A stretch of DNA of 64,000 nucleotides from Begonia masoniana (lineage: Eukaryota > Streptophyta > Magnoliopsida > Cucurbitales > Begoniaceae): contig CM039503.1 in the NCBI GenBank assembly GCA_022432975.1, positions 53,504,466 through 53,568,465 of the forward strand, written 5' to 3'. Each line of letters opens with the position of its first letter. The first letter of the stretch is position 1. The notes below the pieces were generated by a model, which saw nothing but the letters and a program-made list of their open reading frames with translations, did not search any database and was not told the DNA's origin. Below are positions 17,461-27,438 of the stretch, piece by piece. The position numbers were made by a program, and so were the translations under genes.

Positions 17461-17939
17461 AACACGATGAGTCGCCACGCTTACGATAATTTACGTAAAC
17501 TTAAAGTTGATTTAGAAGAGTTAAAAAAGTATACCAAATGTTGCAGAACTAAAAGTGGTGGCACCATCAGGGACGTTTGAACTTGCAGTGACTATAGTCT
17601 TGTCCATGCCATCCCCTACAAACATGACATTCTTCATTTCTCTTTCTATCTCTACTTTCTCACTGTAAACTCCAGATTTCACATATATTATCACTCTTCC
17701 ATCTCCTCTTATTTTGCCCATTTTTCTCAGCTGAGCCACCGCCTCGTTGATTGTTCTGTGAGTGCCTGATCCATCTTGGCCACCACAAAATCTGCCCTTG
17801 AAGTTGCTGCATTCCACGTTGCTAGTAGCCCTCCTCCATTTCTGCTCAGCTTCTCTTCTTCCAGCCCTCCTGCATCTGACGAGAAAGAAGATTCCAGAAA
17901 ATGGCCATGGCTAGCCCTTCAACTGATTGTTATACTAAA

Positions 17940-18455
17940 TAAATTAGACCGAAAATCAGCAGAAGACTGAATATTCATAGCCAGTTTTAAATGTCAACCT
18001 AGTTTGGGTTTTATAACCTTTCTTTTTAAAATCATGGCAAACATTTTGTAACTTCTAGGTGTTTATAATTTTGTCCAACCAGATATTTCTCTCTTTATAC
18101 TTCATTTTATTGTAATTTTATATACATGGTATGCAATAAATATTATACACGTGACATCTTCCCGACTCAAAATTCTAATGATTGTGTACAATTTCAAATC
18201 GTTTTGGAGAGGAGAAAGTAAATAATTCATAATAAAAGTTTTAGTACCATGCGTTTTGGACAAATCTCAAAAATAAATTCGTGCAGGTTCTGACACAAAA
18301 CGAACAATATTGTAATAGGATGACTGGAGATTGTACTGTATATTGTGTATTAAACCGGAAATGTGATCAAGATTGTTCTCTCTATTTTTTTGCGTAAAAT
18401 TTTCCCGTAAAATGTGTATTATTGCACTTTAGTCGTTGTGGTTTTGTTCCCCGCG
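17940..18455. other. Non-coding gap inside the pectinesterase pseudogene
   Basis: AT-rich stretch between the truncated PMEI part and the linker/catalytic part of the pseudogene. It shows no splice sites that restore the frame, no terminal repeats and no coding sequence. It is either an insertion or replaced exon sequence. Confidence 0.4.
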
Positions 18456-19044
18456 TTACAGTACAAAATGCGTACCAATTTGAGGAAATGCTTTCGTGAA
18501 TAAATCATATTGAAGAGCTTGACTGAGGAAACTGGTCAAATTTTGGGCCACGGGAGGAAGATGAGCCTCAACGAAGCCCATCTCTCTCAAACTATTCAAG
18601 CAACTCCCGTGGTTCGCAACAACGGCGCTAAGCCAGGTGGCCGCGTCGTTGCGGCTGAGGGCCTGGCCGAGTAGCAGCCGGGACAGCAGAGACTCGCTTT
18701 TCTCGTAGACCTTCAAGCAGTCGAGTAAGGCAACGTCTTCCATTTCAGAACCATGGCTTGGCGTCGATGGGATGGAGGCTTGGACCCAGGTTCTGGCTGC
18801 AGTGACTGCTATTTGAGCCATTTGAATTGGGTTAGGTTGTTGGAGGGTGAAGGTGGAGGTAGCCATGGCTAAGAGGAGGAGGAAAGCGGGTAAGAACTTT
18901 GACATGTTTTCCGGTGATGAAAAGATCAGCCATGGAAATGAATGGGTTGGAGAATTTATAGGTGGGAGACGAGTAAGCTTACTGTCAACACATGGAGGAT
19001 GGTTGCAGCCAAGTGTCAATGGAGTTTAGAGAGAGAGAGTGTGT

Positions 19045-19232
19045 TGTTAGCATTATACACGGTACACTTCTAGTTAGAGTTGTACTAGTTTAGTTGCGGT
19101 CTAGTATATGTCGTTTTTTACTTCCTACACTACGAAACATAATATTCAAAATCTCTCTTCTCTCTGTGCTGTCATTTCCTTCGTCTTCTTCCTCATCTTC
19201 TTCTTCTTCTTCATCTGTAACAAACCTTTACA
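19045..19232 (+). repeat. Copia LTR, copy a
   Basis: Begins TGTTAGCATTATACACGG and ends AACAAACCTTTACA, with TG...CA ends. It is about 40 bp shorter than copies b and c because the segment from CTTATCATTTC to CAGTTTTG is missing. Confidence 0.8.
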
Positions 19233-21959
19233 TGGTACCCCTCTAGAGGATGACTCACTTTACCGCAGTATTGTCGGTGGTCTCTAATACTGTTGTCTCA
19301 CTCGACTTGATATTGCTTTTGCCATCAACAAAGTCTCTCAATTCATGCATGCACCGTCAGAAATACACTAGCAGGCAGTCAAAAGTATCTTGCGCTATCT
19401 TAAAGGCACCTCTTCTCTCGGTATCACATTTTCTCCTTCTTCTTCGAGCGCTTTAATATTCTATACATATGCATATTGGGCTTCCTGTCCATATGATCGT
19501 AGAAGTACAAGTGGGTACCTCATCTTTCTTGGAACTAACCTTGTGTAACGCCCAATTTAAAAATTCCCAATTTGAAACCCTAATTTTGAAAACTCTAGAA
19601 TTTTTCCCCAAATTGATTTTCTTAAAATCGAGCGTTAAATCGAAAATTTTTAAAATTTAAAACATATTAATTGAAAACTTAAATATCGCGGAAACTTAAT
19701 AAATTAATTTATTACAATCTTGAAATCATCACATAATTAAAACAATTTTTGAAAATTTTATTTAATGATAGAAATTTAACACAATTATTCAAAGTCTCAA
19801 ATTAAAATAAACTTTAAATATTGTTTGAAAACTAAAGTATACTAGTTTAAATCATTTCCCTCGAAATCATCAATATGTTCTTCGTCTGTATGCTCGCTTG
19901 CCACTGGAAGGTTCTCAATTGCAGCAATTTCTTCCTCAGACAAAAACTCACCTACATCACAAGTTAAAACAAAACGGTGAGAAAAACTCAGTAAGTGGAA
20001 ATACGTGCAAAATTTTTACTTTTACTTTTACTTTTACCGAATCCTGTTAAGACTTAGCCATCTCATTGTTGTTCAGGCTTCGTCATCTTTTACTTTTAAT
20101 TTTAACGATCAAGCTCACCATCTCACTGTCGTTCAGGCTTTTGCTATCCCGTTAAAACATATGCTCAAGCTCACCATCTCACTGTCGTTCAGGCTTTTGC
20201 TATCGCATTTCTTTTACTTTTTCATACACATGCAAATAACCTATCCATTTTATCTTTTTAAACTATTCTATGTCGATATTCTAACATATGTGCTCAATCA
20301 TTGGAAACGTGTGACTGAAAAATAAAATAATTATAAAATAATCTTGTGATGTAGGGCCGTAGCCAAAACTTGTATTTCACTTACTTGGATTCCGAGCAAT
20401 TAGCGTTTATCAGGATTTTTTCAAAATTTCCAAAATAATAACCTGCTCAAATAAAATCTTTGATATTAATATCCTACTTAACAAATCCAATTCCAAGGTA
20501 ATTTGAGTAGAATTTACTTACGTTGTGTTATCGGGTCAGATCGGATCGTTTGGATCGATTTGGATCAAATCAGACGGTTCCAAAATATTTTCTGCCTAAT
20601 TCGAATATCAAAATTAAAATCCCACTTAAATTATTCCAACTTAAAAGAATTTGGGCAGAAATGCTTACCGGTTAAATTTTCGATCGGTTCGGTTAGAATC
20701 GGGTCAAAAATCGGGTCGGGTGAACAGTACCGAGTCGGGTCGGGTGAACAGTGCTCGGGTCGGGTCAGTTCACTGCTGGGTCAGGTCGGGTCGGTTTGAT
20801 TTAATGTTGATCCAGTTCGGTTGGGCTCACTGGATCGGTTCAGGTTTTAAAACCAAAACCCGACTTGCTTCTCTTCTCCTTCTTCGTCGCGATTTCTGCA
20901 GAGTGAGAGGGAGAATCAGAGAGAGGGTGTGAGAAGCCGAGGGCGATCGGCGAGTGAAAAACGGAGAGGGAGAGAAAAACTTACTCCGGAGATGGTCGTC
21001 GATGGAGGCCGAAAGTTCGTCGGAGCTCGGCCGAGGAGGGATATCTTTCCGTTGGAGGAGGCTCACTGCGCCGGAGACCGAGAGGTAAGTTCTCTTCGTT
21101 GATCTCAGAGAACTCGAGAGGGAGAGGAGAGAGCTGTGGGGTGAATAATCCAACACCCGAACCCCTCTATAAATAGGGGAGGAATAGCCCCGCTCCTCTC
21201 CGAAAAATCTGCCATTTCCACGGATTATCCGAGCTACAATTCCTCCAGCTCGGATTTTCTGCATTTCCATTCTAATCTTCGTCTGAACTTGGTCACCATT
21301 CTAGACCAAGTTCAAGCCGGATTCTTGCTGAGAAATAGTCATCCGATTCCCAAATCGGATTTGTTGATGAAAATCAGCAATTTGTTTTTAATGTTGATTT
21401 TCCCTCTGTTTTTGGTTGAATTTCGGGTTAGGTTCATTCTGTTTGTGTTTGAAATTTTCAGAGAAAATCCGATTAGTATTTCTGAAAATTCGATTGGTTG
21501 GCAAAATTTAAAATTGAAATTTGAATTAGAAATAAATCGTTGGAATTGAACCCTAAGTTGTTACACCTTGTCTCTTGGTCATCAGCAAAACAAAATGTAG
21601 TTTCCCGCTCTAGCACCGAATCAGAATATCGTAGTGTCGCGAATACCGCAGCCGAGATCTTATGGCTCTAGTCCTTGCTAAGTGAAATAGGCATTGTATC
21701 TACCAAGGTACCCCTTATTCTTTGTGATAATTTGAGTGTCATGTATCTTGCGTCCAATCCTGTCTTACATTCCAAATATAAGCATGTAGAGATTGATTAT
21801 CACTTTGTCCGAGAAAAGGTACTCAGAAAGCAGCTGCAAGTTTAATTTACCTCATCCACATATCAACTGGCTGATGCTCTTACTAAACCACTTCCACAGT
21901 CAACTTTCACTAACTTTTTGTTTAAGACCTTCGGTCTGCGGCCTTGCTCTTGAGGGGGA
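19233..21959 (+). pseudogene. Copia RT-end/RNase H fragment 1, split by the solo LTR
   Basis: Segments 19233-19543 and 21571-21959 together match fragment 2 and encode the RT C-terminus and RNase H of Ty1/Copia. Frameshifts and stops are frequent. The two halves join at the CCTTG duplicated on both sides of the inserted LTR. The 3' end reaches the FTDFLFKTFG-type motif, here TNFLFKTFG, before LTR b. Confidence 0.75.
19544..21565 (+). mobile_element. Solo LTR (2.0 kb) with perfect 5-bp target-site duplication
   Basis: The element starts TGTAACGCCC and ends AAGTTGTTACA (6-bp inverted ends TGTAAC/GTTACA) and is flanked on both sides by CCTTG (19539-19543 and 21566-21570). A promoter-like CTCTATAAATAGGGG lies at about 21168-21182, and a stretch at 20690-20800 is rich in CGGGTC repeats. 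No internal retrotransposon genes are present, so this is an LTR left after recombination between two LTRs. Its ends resemble those of Gypsy LTRs, but it is not the same family as the LTRs at 23126 and 35323. Confidence 0.85.
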
Positions 21960-22185
21960 TGTTAGCATTATACACTGTACACTTCCAGTTAGAGTTGTAC
22001 TAGTTTAGTTGAGGTCTAGTATATGTCTTATCATTTCTTTTTCCTCTTCAATATACATGTAAACAGTTTTGTACTTCCTACACTACGAAACACAATATTC
22101 AAAATCTCTCTTCTCTCTCTGCCGCCGTTTCATTCATCTTCTTCCTCATCTTCTTCTTCTTCATCAACTGTAACAAACCTTTAGA
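21960..22185 (+). repeat. Copia LTR, copy b
   Basis: About 226 bp, from TGTTAGCATTATACACTGTA to AACAAACCTTTAGA (the final CA is mutated). Identical in layout to copy c. Confidence 0.8.
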
Positions 22186-22875
22186 TGTTACCCCTCTAGA
22201 GGATGACTCACTTTACCGCAGTATTGTCAGTGGTCTCCAGTACTGTTGTCTCACTCGACTTGATATTGCTTTTGCCATCAACAAAGTCTCTCAATTCATG
22301 CATGCACCGTCGAAAATACACTGGCAGGCAGTCAAACGTATCTTGCGCTATCTTAAAGGCACCTCCTCTCTCGGTATCACCTTTTCTCCTTCTTCTTCGA
22401 GTGCTTTAACATGCTATACATATGCATATTGGGTTTCTTGTCCAGATGATCGTAGACGTACAAGTGGGGACCTCATCTTTCTTAGAACTAACCTTGTCTC
22501 CTGGTCATCGGCAAAACAAAAGGTAGTTTTCCGCTCTAGCACCAAATCAGAATATCGCAATGTCGCGAATGCCGCAGCCGAAATCTTATGGCTCTAGTCC
22601 TTGCTAAGTGAAATAGGCATTGTATCTACCAAGGTACCCCATATTCTCTGTGATAATCTGAGTGTCACGTATCTGGCGTTCAATCCTGTCTTACATTCAA
22701 AATCTAAGCATATAGAGATTGATTATCACTTTGTCGGGGAAAAGGTACTCAGAAAGCAACTGCAAGTTCAATTTACCTCATCCAAATATCAACTGGCTGA
22801 TGCTCTTACTAAACCACTTCCACCGTCAACTTTCACCGACTTTTTGTTCAAGACCTTCGGCCACAGGGGGGAGGG
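22186..22875 (+). pseudogene. Copia RT-end/RNase H fragment 2
   Basis: Encodes RLDIAFAINKVSQFMHAPS (end of RT), then QAVKRILRYLKGT, SAKQKVVFRSSTKSEYR (RNase H DExx region), HIEIDYHFVGEKV and SSKYQLADALTKPL, the classical Ty1/Copia order. It has an early frameshift near 22300 and an in-frame stop after EILWL (about 22597). Immediately 5' is LTR b and 3' is LTR c. Confidence 0.85.
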
Positions 22876-23101
22876 GGTTAGCATTATACACTGTTCACTT
22901 CTAGTTAGAGTTGTACTAGTTTAGTTGAGGTCTAGTATTTGTCTTATCATTTCTTTTACCTCTTCAATATACATGTAAACAGTTTTGTACTACCTACACT
23001 ACGAAACACAATATTCAAAATCTCTCTCCTCTCTCTGCCGCCGTTTCCTTCATCTTCTTCCTCATCTTCTTCTTCTTCTTCATTTGTAACAAACCTTTAC
23101 A
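22876..23101 (+). repeat. Copia LTR, copy c
   Basis: Starts GGTTAGCATTATACACTGTT (first T lost) and ends AACAAACCTTTACA. It is followed by a GA/GT microsatellite and the Gypsy LTR. Confidence 0.8.
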
Positions 23102-24395
23102 CGAGAGAGAGAGAGAGAGAGTGTGTGTAATACCCAGCTTGTACGGATTTCAGATATAATATATTATAATTATATTTTATTATATAATGGCATTTTTGGT
23201 AAATATGTCAAATCAGGTCCGTTTCTCAAAAAGAAAGCGTCATTACTATCCTAGCGAATAATAGGAATTTTAAGGAATTTTCGGGAATTTTCAGAGATCA
23301 AACACTATATTCCGAGCAATTAAGCTTTTCATAATATGGAGGACGTTTTAGTAAAAATAGTAAACGAGGTCCGAATTGCTAACGGACAGTTTTAATAAAT
23401 CCTAAATAACAAGTGGGACTTATTAGTGAAATATGGAAATTTGATGAAACCGAATAGCTAGACGATTAACGAACCGAAGAACGAAATCAATATAAAAACT
23501 AAAGAATGGCAGAATAGTAATTTACAAAGTTAATATTATAAAATCTAACCTAAATCTATTTCTCCTTCATTCTTCTTCTTCTTCCCTGGAATCCACGAAA
23601 AACAGAGAGCTTTCTCTCCCTCGGCCGCCGACGAAATTTTCAATCCGACTCCGATCCGACCTCCGTTCGTTTCGTTCTCTTCGTGATTTCTCCTCCAATC
23701 GACGCTCTAGGTATGGATCTATAGTTTTAGAACGTTTATTTCGAGTTTTTCGGAGTTATACGTTTTGGGTTTTCGTTAGGTTTTCGATTAAAAAAGCGAA
23801 TTAGGGTTCGTAATTAATAGGTTAGCCGTGATTAAGTATATATTGCACGTATTTGACGTTATTGGACGAAGTTAAATCAATTTGTTGAAATGTTAAAATT
23901 AGGGATTTTCGAGATTTTAGGAATAACTCGTAAATTGGAATTTGCGGTGCTAAGCGCGAATTGCTCGAGTTATAGCTCAATGAATTGGATTAGAGCTGTA
24001 GGAAGTTTCCTTAGTTAAGGTTTTGTAAATTTGAACGATCGATAGCTTAAATTCGTTTTAACGTCAATCCTTGTTAATTGCTTAGGTGAAACAACGCTCG
24101 TGGACGGAGCTTGAGCTGCTTTGGACACGAGGTAAGTTCTCGTGATTCTTCTCTGGCCGATTGGCCTACACCGTACGTCGAATGTCGTCTCGAGGAGTTT
24201 TGGAGATGCGTTTATTTAATGTTTACTTGGTCTGGGTAGCTAGGTTTTAGGAGTTTATAGTTTACGCTTTACAGTCTTGATGGTACATATTATTGCTTGT
24301 TTACTGTAAGATATTGAACTGTTCACGCATCACTGTTTTTAAAGAAAAGCATGAAAACGAATTTCCGCACAGAGTTTTAAAGATAACGTAAAGCA

Positions 24396-27300
24396 TTGCA
24401 TTGGCCGAAAGGCGTATTGAGCATAGCAGTGGCCGAAAGGCGTTATTGGCCGAAGAGGCGTATTGAGCATAGCATTGGCCGAAAGGCTTATTGGCCGAAA
24501 AGCGTATTGGCCGAAAGGCTTATTGGCCGAAAAGCGTATTGGCCGAAAGGCTTATTGGCCGAAAAGCGTATTGGCCGAAAAGCGTATTGGCCGAAAGGCT
24601 TATTGGCCGAAAAGCGTATTGGCCGAAAAGCGTATTGGCCGAAAGGCTTATTGGCCGAAAAGCGTATTGGCCGAAAGGCTTATTGGCCGAAAAGCGTATT
24701 GGCCGAAAGGCTTATTGGCCGAAAAGCGTATTGGCCGAAAAGCGTATTGGCCGAAAGGCTTATTGGCCGAAAAGCGTATTGGCCGAAAGGCTTATTGGCC
24801 GAAAAGCGTATTGGCCGAAAAGCGTATTGGCCGAAAGGCTTATTGGCCGAAAAGCGTATTGGCCGAAAGGCTTATTGGCCGAAAAGCGTATTGGCCGAAA
24901 GGCTTATTGGCCGAAAAGCGTATTGGCCGAAAAGCGTATTGGCCGAAAGGCTTATTGGCCGAAAAGCGTATTGGCCGAAAGGCTTATTGGCCGAAAAGCG
25001 TATTGGCCGAAAGGCTTATTGGCCGAAAAGCGTATTGGCCGAAAGGCTTATTGGCCGAAAAGCGTATTGGCCGAAAGGCTTATTGGCCGAAAAGCGTATT
25101 GGCCGAAAGGCTTATTGGCCGAAAAGCGTATTGGCCGAAAGGCTTATTGGCCGAAAAGCGTATTGGCCGAAAAGCGTATTGGCCGAAAGGCTTATTGGCC
25201 GAAAAGCGTATTGGCCGAAAGGCTTATTGGCCGAAAAGCGTATTGGCCGAAAGGCTTATTGGCCGAAAAGCGTATTGGCCGAAAGGCTTATTGGCCGAAA
25301 AGCGTATTGGCCGAAAAGCGTATTGGCCGAAAGGCTTATTGGCCGAAAAGCGTATTGGCCGAAAGGCTTATTGGCCGAAAAGCGTATTGGCCGAAAGGCT
25401 TATTGGCCGAAAAGCGTATTGGCCGAAAGGCTTATTGGCCGAAAAGCGTATTGGCCGAAAGGCTTATTGGCCGAAAAGCGTATTGGCCGAAAGGCTTATT
25501 GGCCGAAAAGCGTATTGGCCGAAAAGCGTATTGGCCGAAAGGCTTATTGGCCGAAAAGCGTATTGGCCGAAAGGCTTATTGGCCGAAAAGCGTATTGGCC
25601 GAAAGGCTTATTGGCCGAAAAGCGTATTGGCCGAAAGGCTTATTGGCCGAAAAGCGTATTGGCCGAAAAGCGTATTGGCCGAAAGGCTTATTGGCCGAAA
25701 AGCGTATTGGCCGAAAGGCTTATTGGCCGAAAAGCGTATTGGCCGAAAGGCTTATTGGCCGAAAAGCGTATTGGCCGAAAAGCGTATTGGCCGAAAGGCT
25801 TATTGGCCGAAAAGCGTATTGGCCGAAAGGCTTATTGGCCGAAAAGCGTATTGGCCGAAAAGCGTATTGGCCGAAAGGCTTATTGGCCGAAAAGCGTATT
25901 GGCCGAAAGGCTTATTGGCCGAAAAGCGTATTGGCCGAAAAGCGTATTGGCCGAAAGGCTTATTGGCCGAAAAGCGTATTGGCCGAAAAGCGTATTGGCC
26001 GAAAAGCGTATTGGCCGAAAGGCTTATTGGCCGAAAAGCGTATTGGCCGAAAGGCTTATTGGCCGAAAAGCGTATTGGCCGAAAGGCTTATTGGCCGAAA
26101 AGCGTATTGGCCGAAAGGCTTATTGGCCGAAAAGCGTATTGGCCGAAAGGCTTATTGGCCGAAAAGCGTATTGGCCGAAAGGCTTATTGGCCGAAAAGCG
26201 TATTGGCCGAAAGGCTTATTGGCCGAAAAGCGTATTGGCCGAAAGGCTTATTGGCCGAAAAGCGTATTGGCCGAAAGGCTTATTGGCCGAAAAGCGTATT
26301 GGCCGAAAGGCTTATTGGCCGAAAAGCGTATTGGCCGAAAAGCGTATTGGCCGAAAGGCTTATTGGCCGAAAAGCGTATTGGCCGAAAAGCGTATTGGCC
26401 GAAAGGCGTATTGAGCATAGCATTGGCCGAAAGGCTTATTGGCCGAAAAGCGTATTGGCCGAAAGGCTTATTGGCCGAAAAGCGTATTGGCCGAAAGGCT
26501 TATTGGCCGAAAAGCGTATTGGCCGAAAGGCTTATTGGCCGAAAAGCGTATTGGCCGAAAGGCTTATTGGCCGAAAAGCGTATTGGCCGAAAGGCTTATT
26601 GGCCGAAAAGCGTATTGGCCGAAAAGCGTATTGGCCGAAAGGCTTATTGGCCGAAAAGCGTATTGGCCGAAAGGCTTATTGGCCGAAAAGCGTATTGGCC
26701 GAAAGGCTTATTGGCCGAAAAGCGTATTGGCCGAAAGGCTTATTGGCCGAAAAGCGTATTGGCCGAAAGGCTTATTGGCCGAAAAGCGTATTGGCCGAAA
26801 GGCTTATTGGCCGAAAAGCGTATTGGCCGAAAGGCTTATTGGCCGAAAAGCGTATTGGCCGAAAAGCGTATTGGCCGAAAGGCTTATTGGCCGAAAAGCG
26901 TATTGGCCGAAAGGCTTATTGGCCGAAAAGCGTATTGGCCGAAAGGCTTATTGGCCGAAAAGCGTATTGGCCGAAAGGCTTATTGGCCGAAAAGCGTATT
27001 GGCCGAAAAGCGTATTGGCCGAAAGGCTTATTGGCCGAAAAGCGTATTGGCCGAAAGGCTTATTGGCCGAAAAGCGTATTGGCCGAAAGGCTTATTGGCC
27101 GAAAAGCGTATTGGCCGAAAGGCTTATTGGCCGAAAAGCGTATTGGCCGAAAGGCTTATTGGCCGAAAAGCGTATTGGCCGAAAGGCTTATTGGCCGAAA
27201 AGCGTATTGGCCGAAAGGCTTATTGGCCGAAAAGCGTATTGGCCGAAAAGCGTATTGGCCGAAAGGCTTATTGGCCGAAAAGCGTATTGGCCGAAAGGCT

Positions 27301-27438
27301 TATTGGCCGAAAAGCGTATTGGCCGAAAAGCGTATTGGCCGAAAGGCTTATTGGCCGAAAAGCGTATTGGCCGAAAGGCTTATTGGCCGAAAAGCGTATT
27401 GGCCGAAAGGCTTATTGGCCGAAAAGCGTATTGGCCGA
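24396..27438. repeat. 16-bp minisatellite array inside the LTR (about 190 monomers)
   Basis: Two monomers alternate, TTGGCCGAAAGGCTTA and TTGGCCGAAAAGCGTA, mostly as AB pairs with some BB runs. An exceptional unit GGCGTATTGAGCATAGCA occurs at the start and again at about 26405-26421, suggesting an earlier block duplication. The same monomers occur 5 to 6 times at 29946-30030 and 36590-36700, the normal state of this LTR. Since 16 = 1 modulo 3, every forward frame reads the same 16-residue peptide cycle, giving overlapping open frames of up to about 1000 codons that are not genes. Confidence 0.93.

Larger units (their letters stand above)
16074..18905 (-). pseudogene. Type I pectin methylesterase (PMEI-PME), frameshifted pseudogene
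   Basis: The family de-esterifies cell-wall homogalacturonan and carries an N-terminal inhibitor (PMEI) domain. Segment 18456-18905 begins MSKFLPAFLLLLAMATS (signal peptide) and continues as PMEI (LLDCLKVYEKSESLLSRLL, TWLSAVVANHGSC), ending at a stop before the domain is complete. Sequence to about 17940 is non-coding. Linker and catalytic sequence resumes near 17910. One base is missing at about 17783, between FVVAK and DGSGTHRT. A donor follows SATFG at about 17536. Exon 2 (16765 down) shows VSGDGFWARDVTFENT, QDTLFVH, DFIFGDA and LGRPWKKYS, but changes frame near 16378 and again near 16275, before the normal end WLGI. The active-site motifs survive, so the decay is young or some breaks are sequencing errors. 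The intron carries a repeat. Confidence 0.85.
19045..23101 (+). mobile_element. Tandem Copia deletion derivative (LTR - RNase H - LTR - RNase H - LTR)
   Basis: Three copies of a short LTR (19045-19232, 21960-22185, 22876-23101) alternate with two copies of the 3' end of a Copia pol gene. In both internal copies the LTR end is fused directly to the same internal codons (PLEDDSLYRSIV), so PBS, gag, protease, integrase and most of RT are missing. The first internal copy is split by a solo LTR (19544-21565). The left flank is a GA microsatellite (19029-19042), and a similar GA/GT tract follows at 23102-23125. No intact ORF: non-autonomous and dead. Confidence 0.85.

Noticed and set aside
20503..21270. 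Arg/Gly-rich frames on both strands
   Set aside because: Produced by CGGGTC repeats and GA-rich sequence in the solo LTR.
24396..27438. Possible CRISPR-like array
   Set aside because: Repeats are head-to-tail 16-mers without unique spacers, in a plant LTR.
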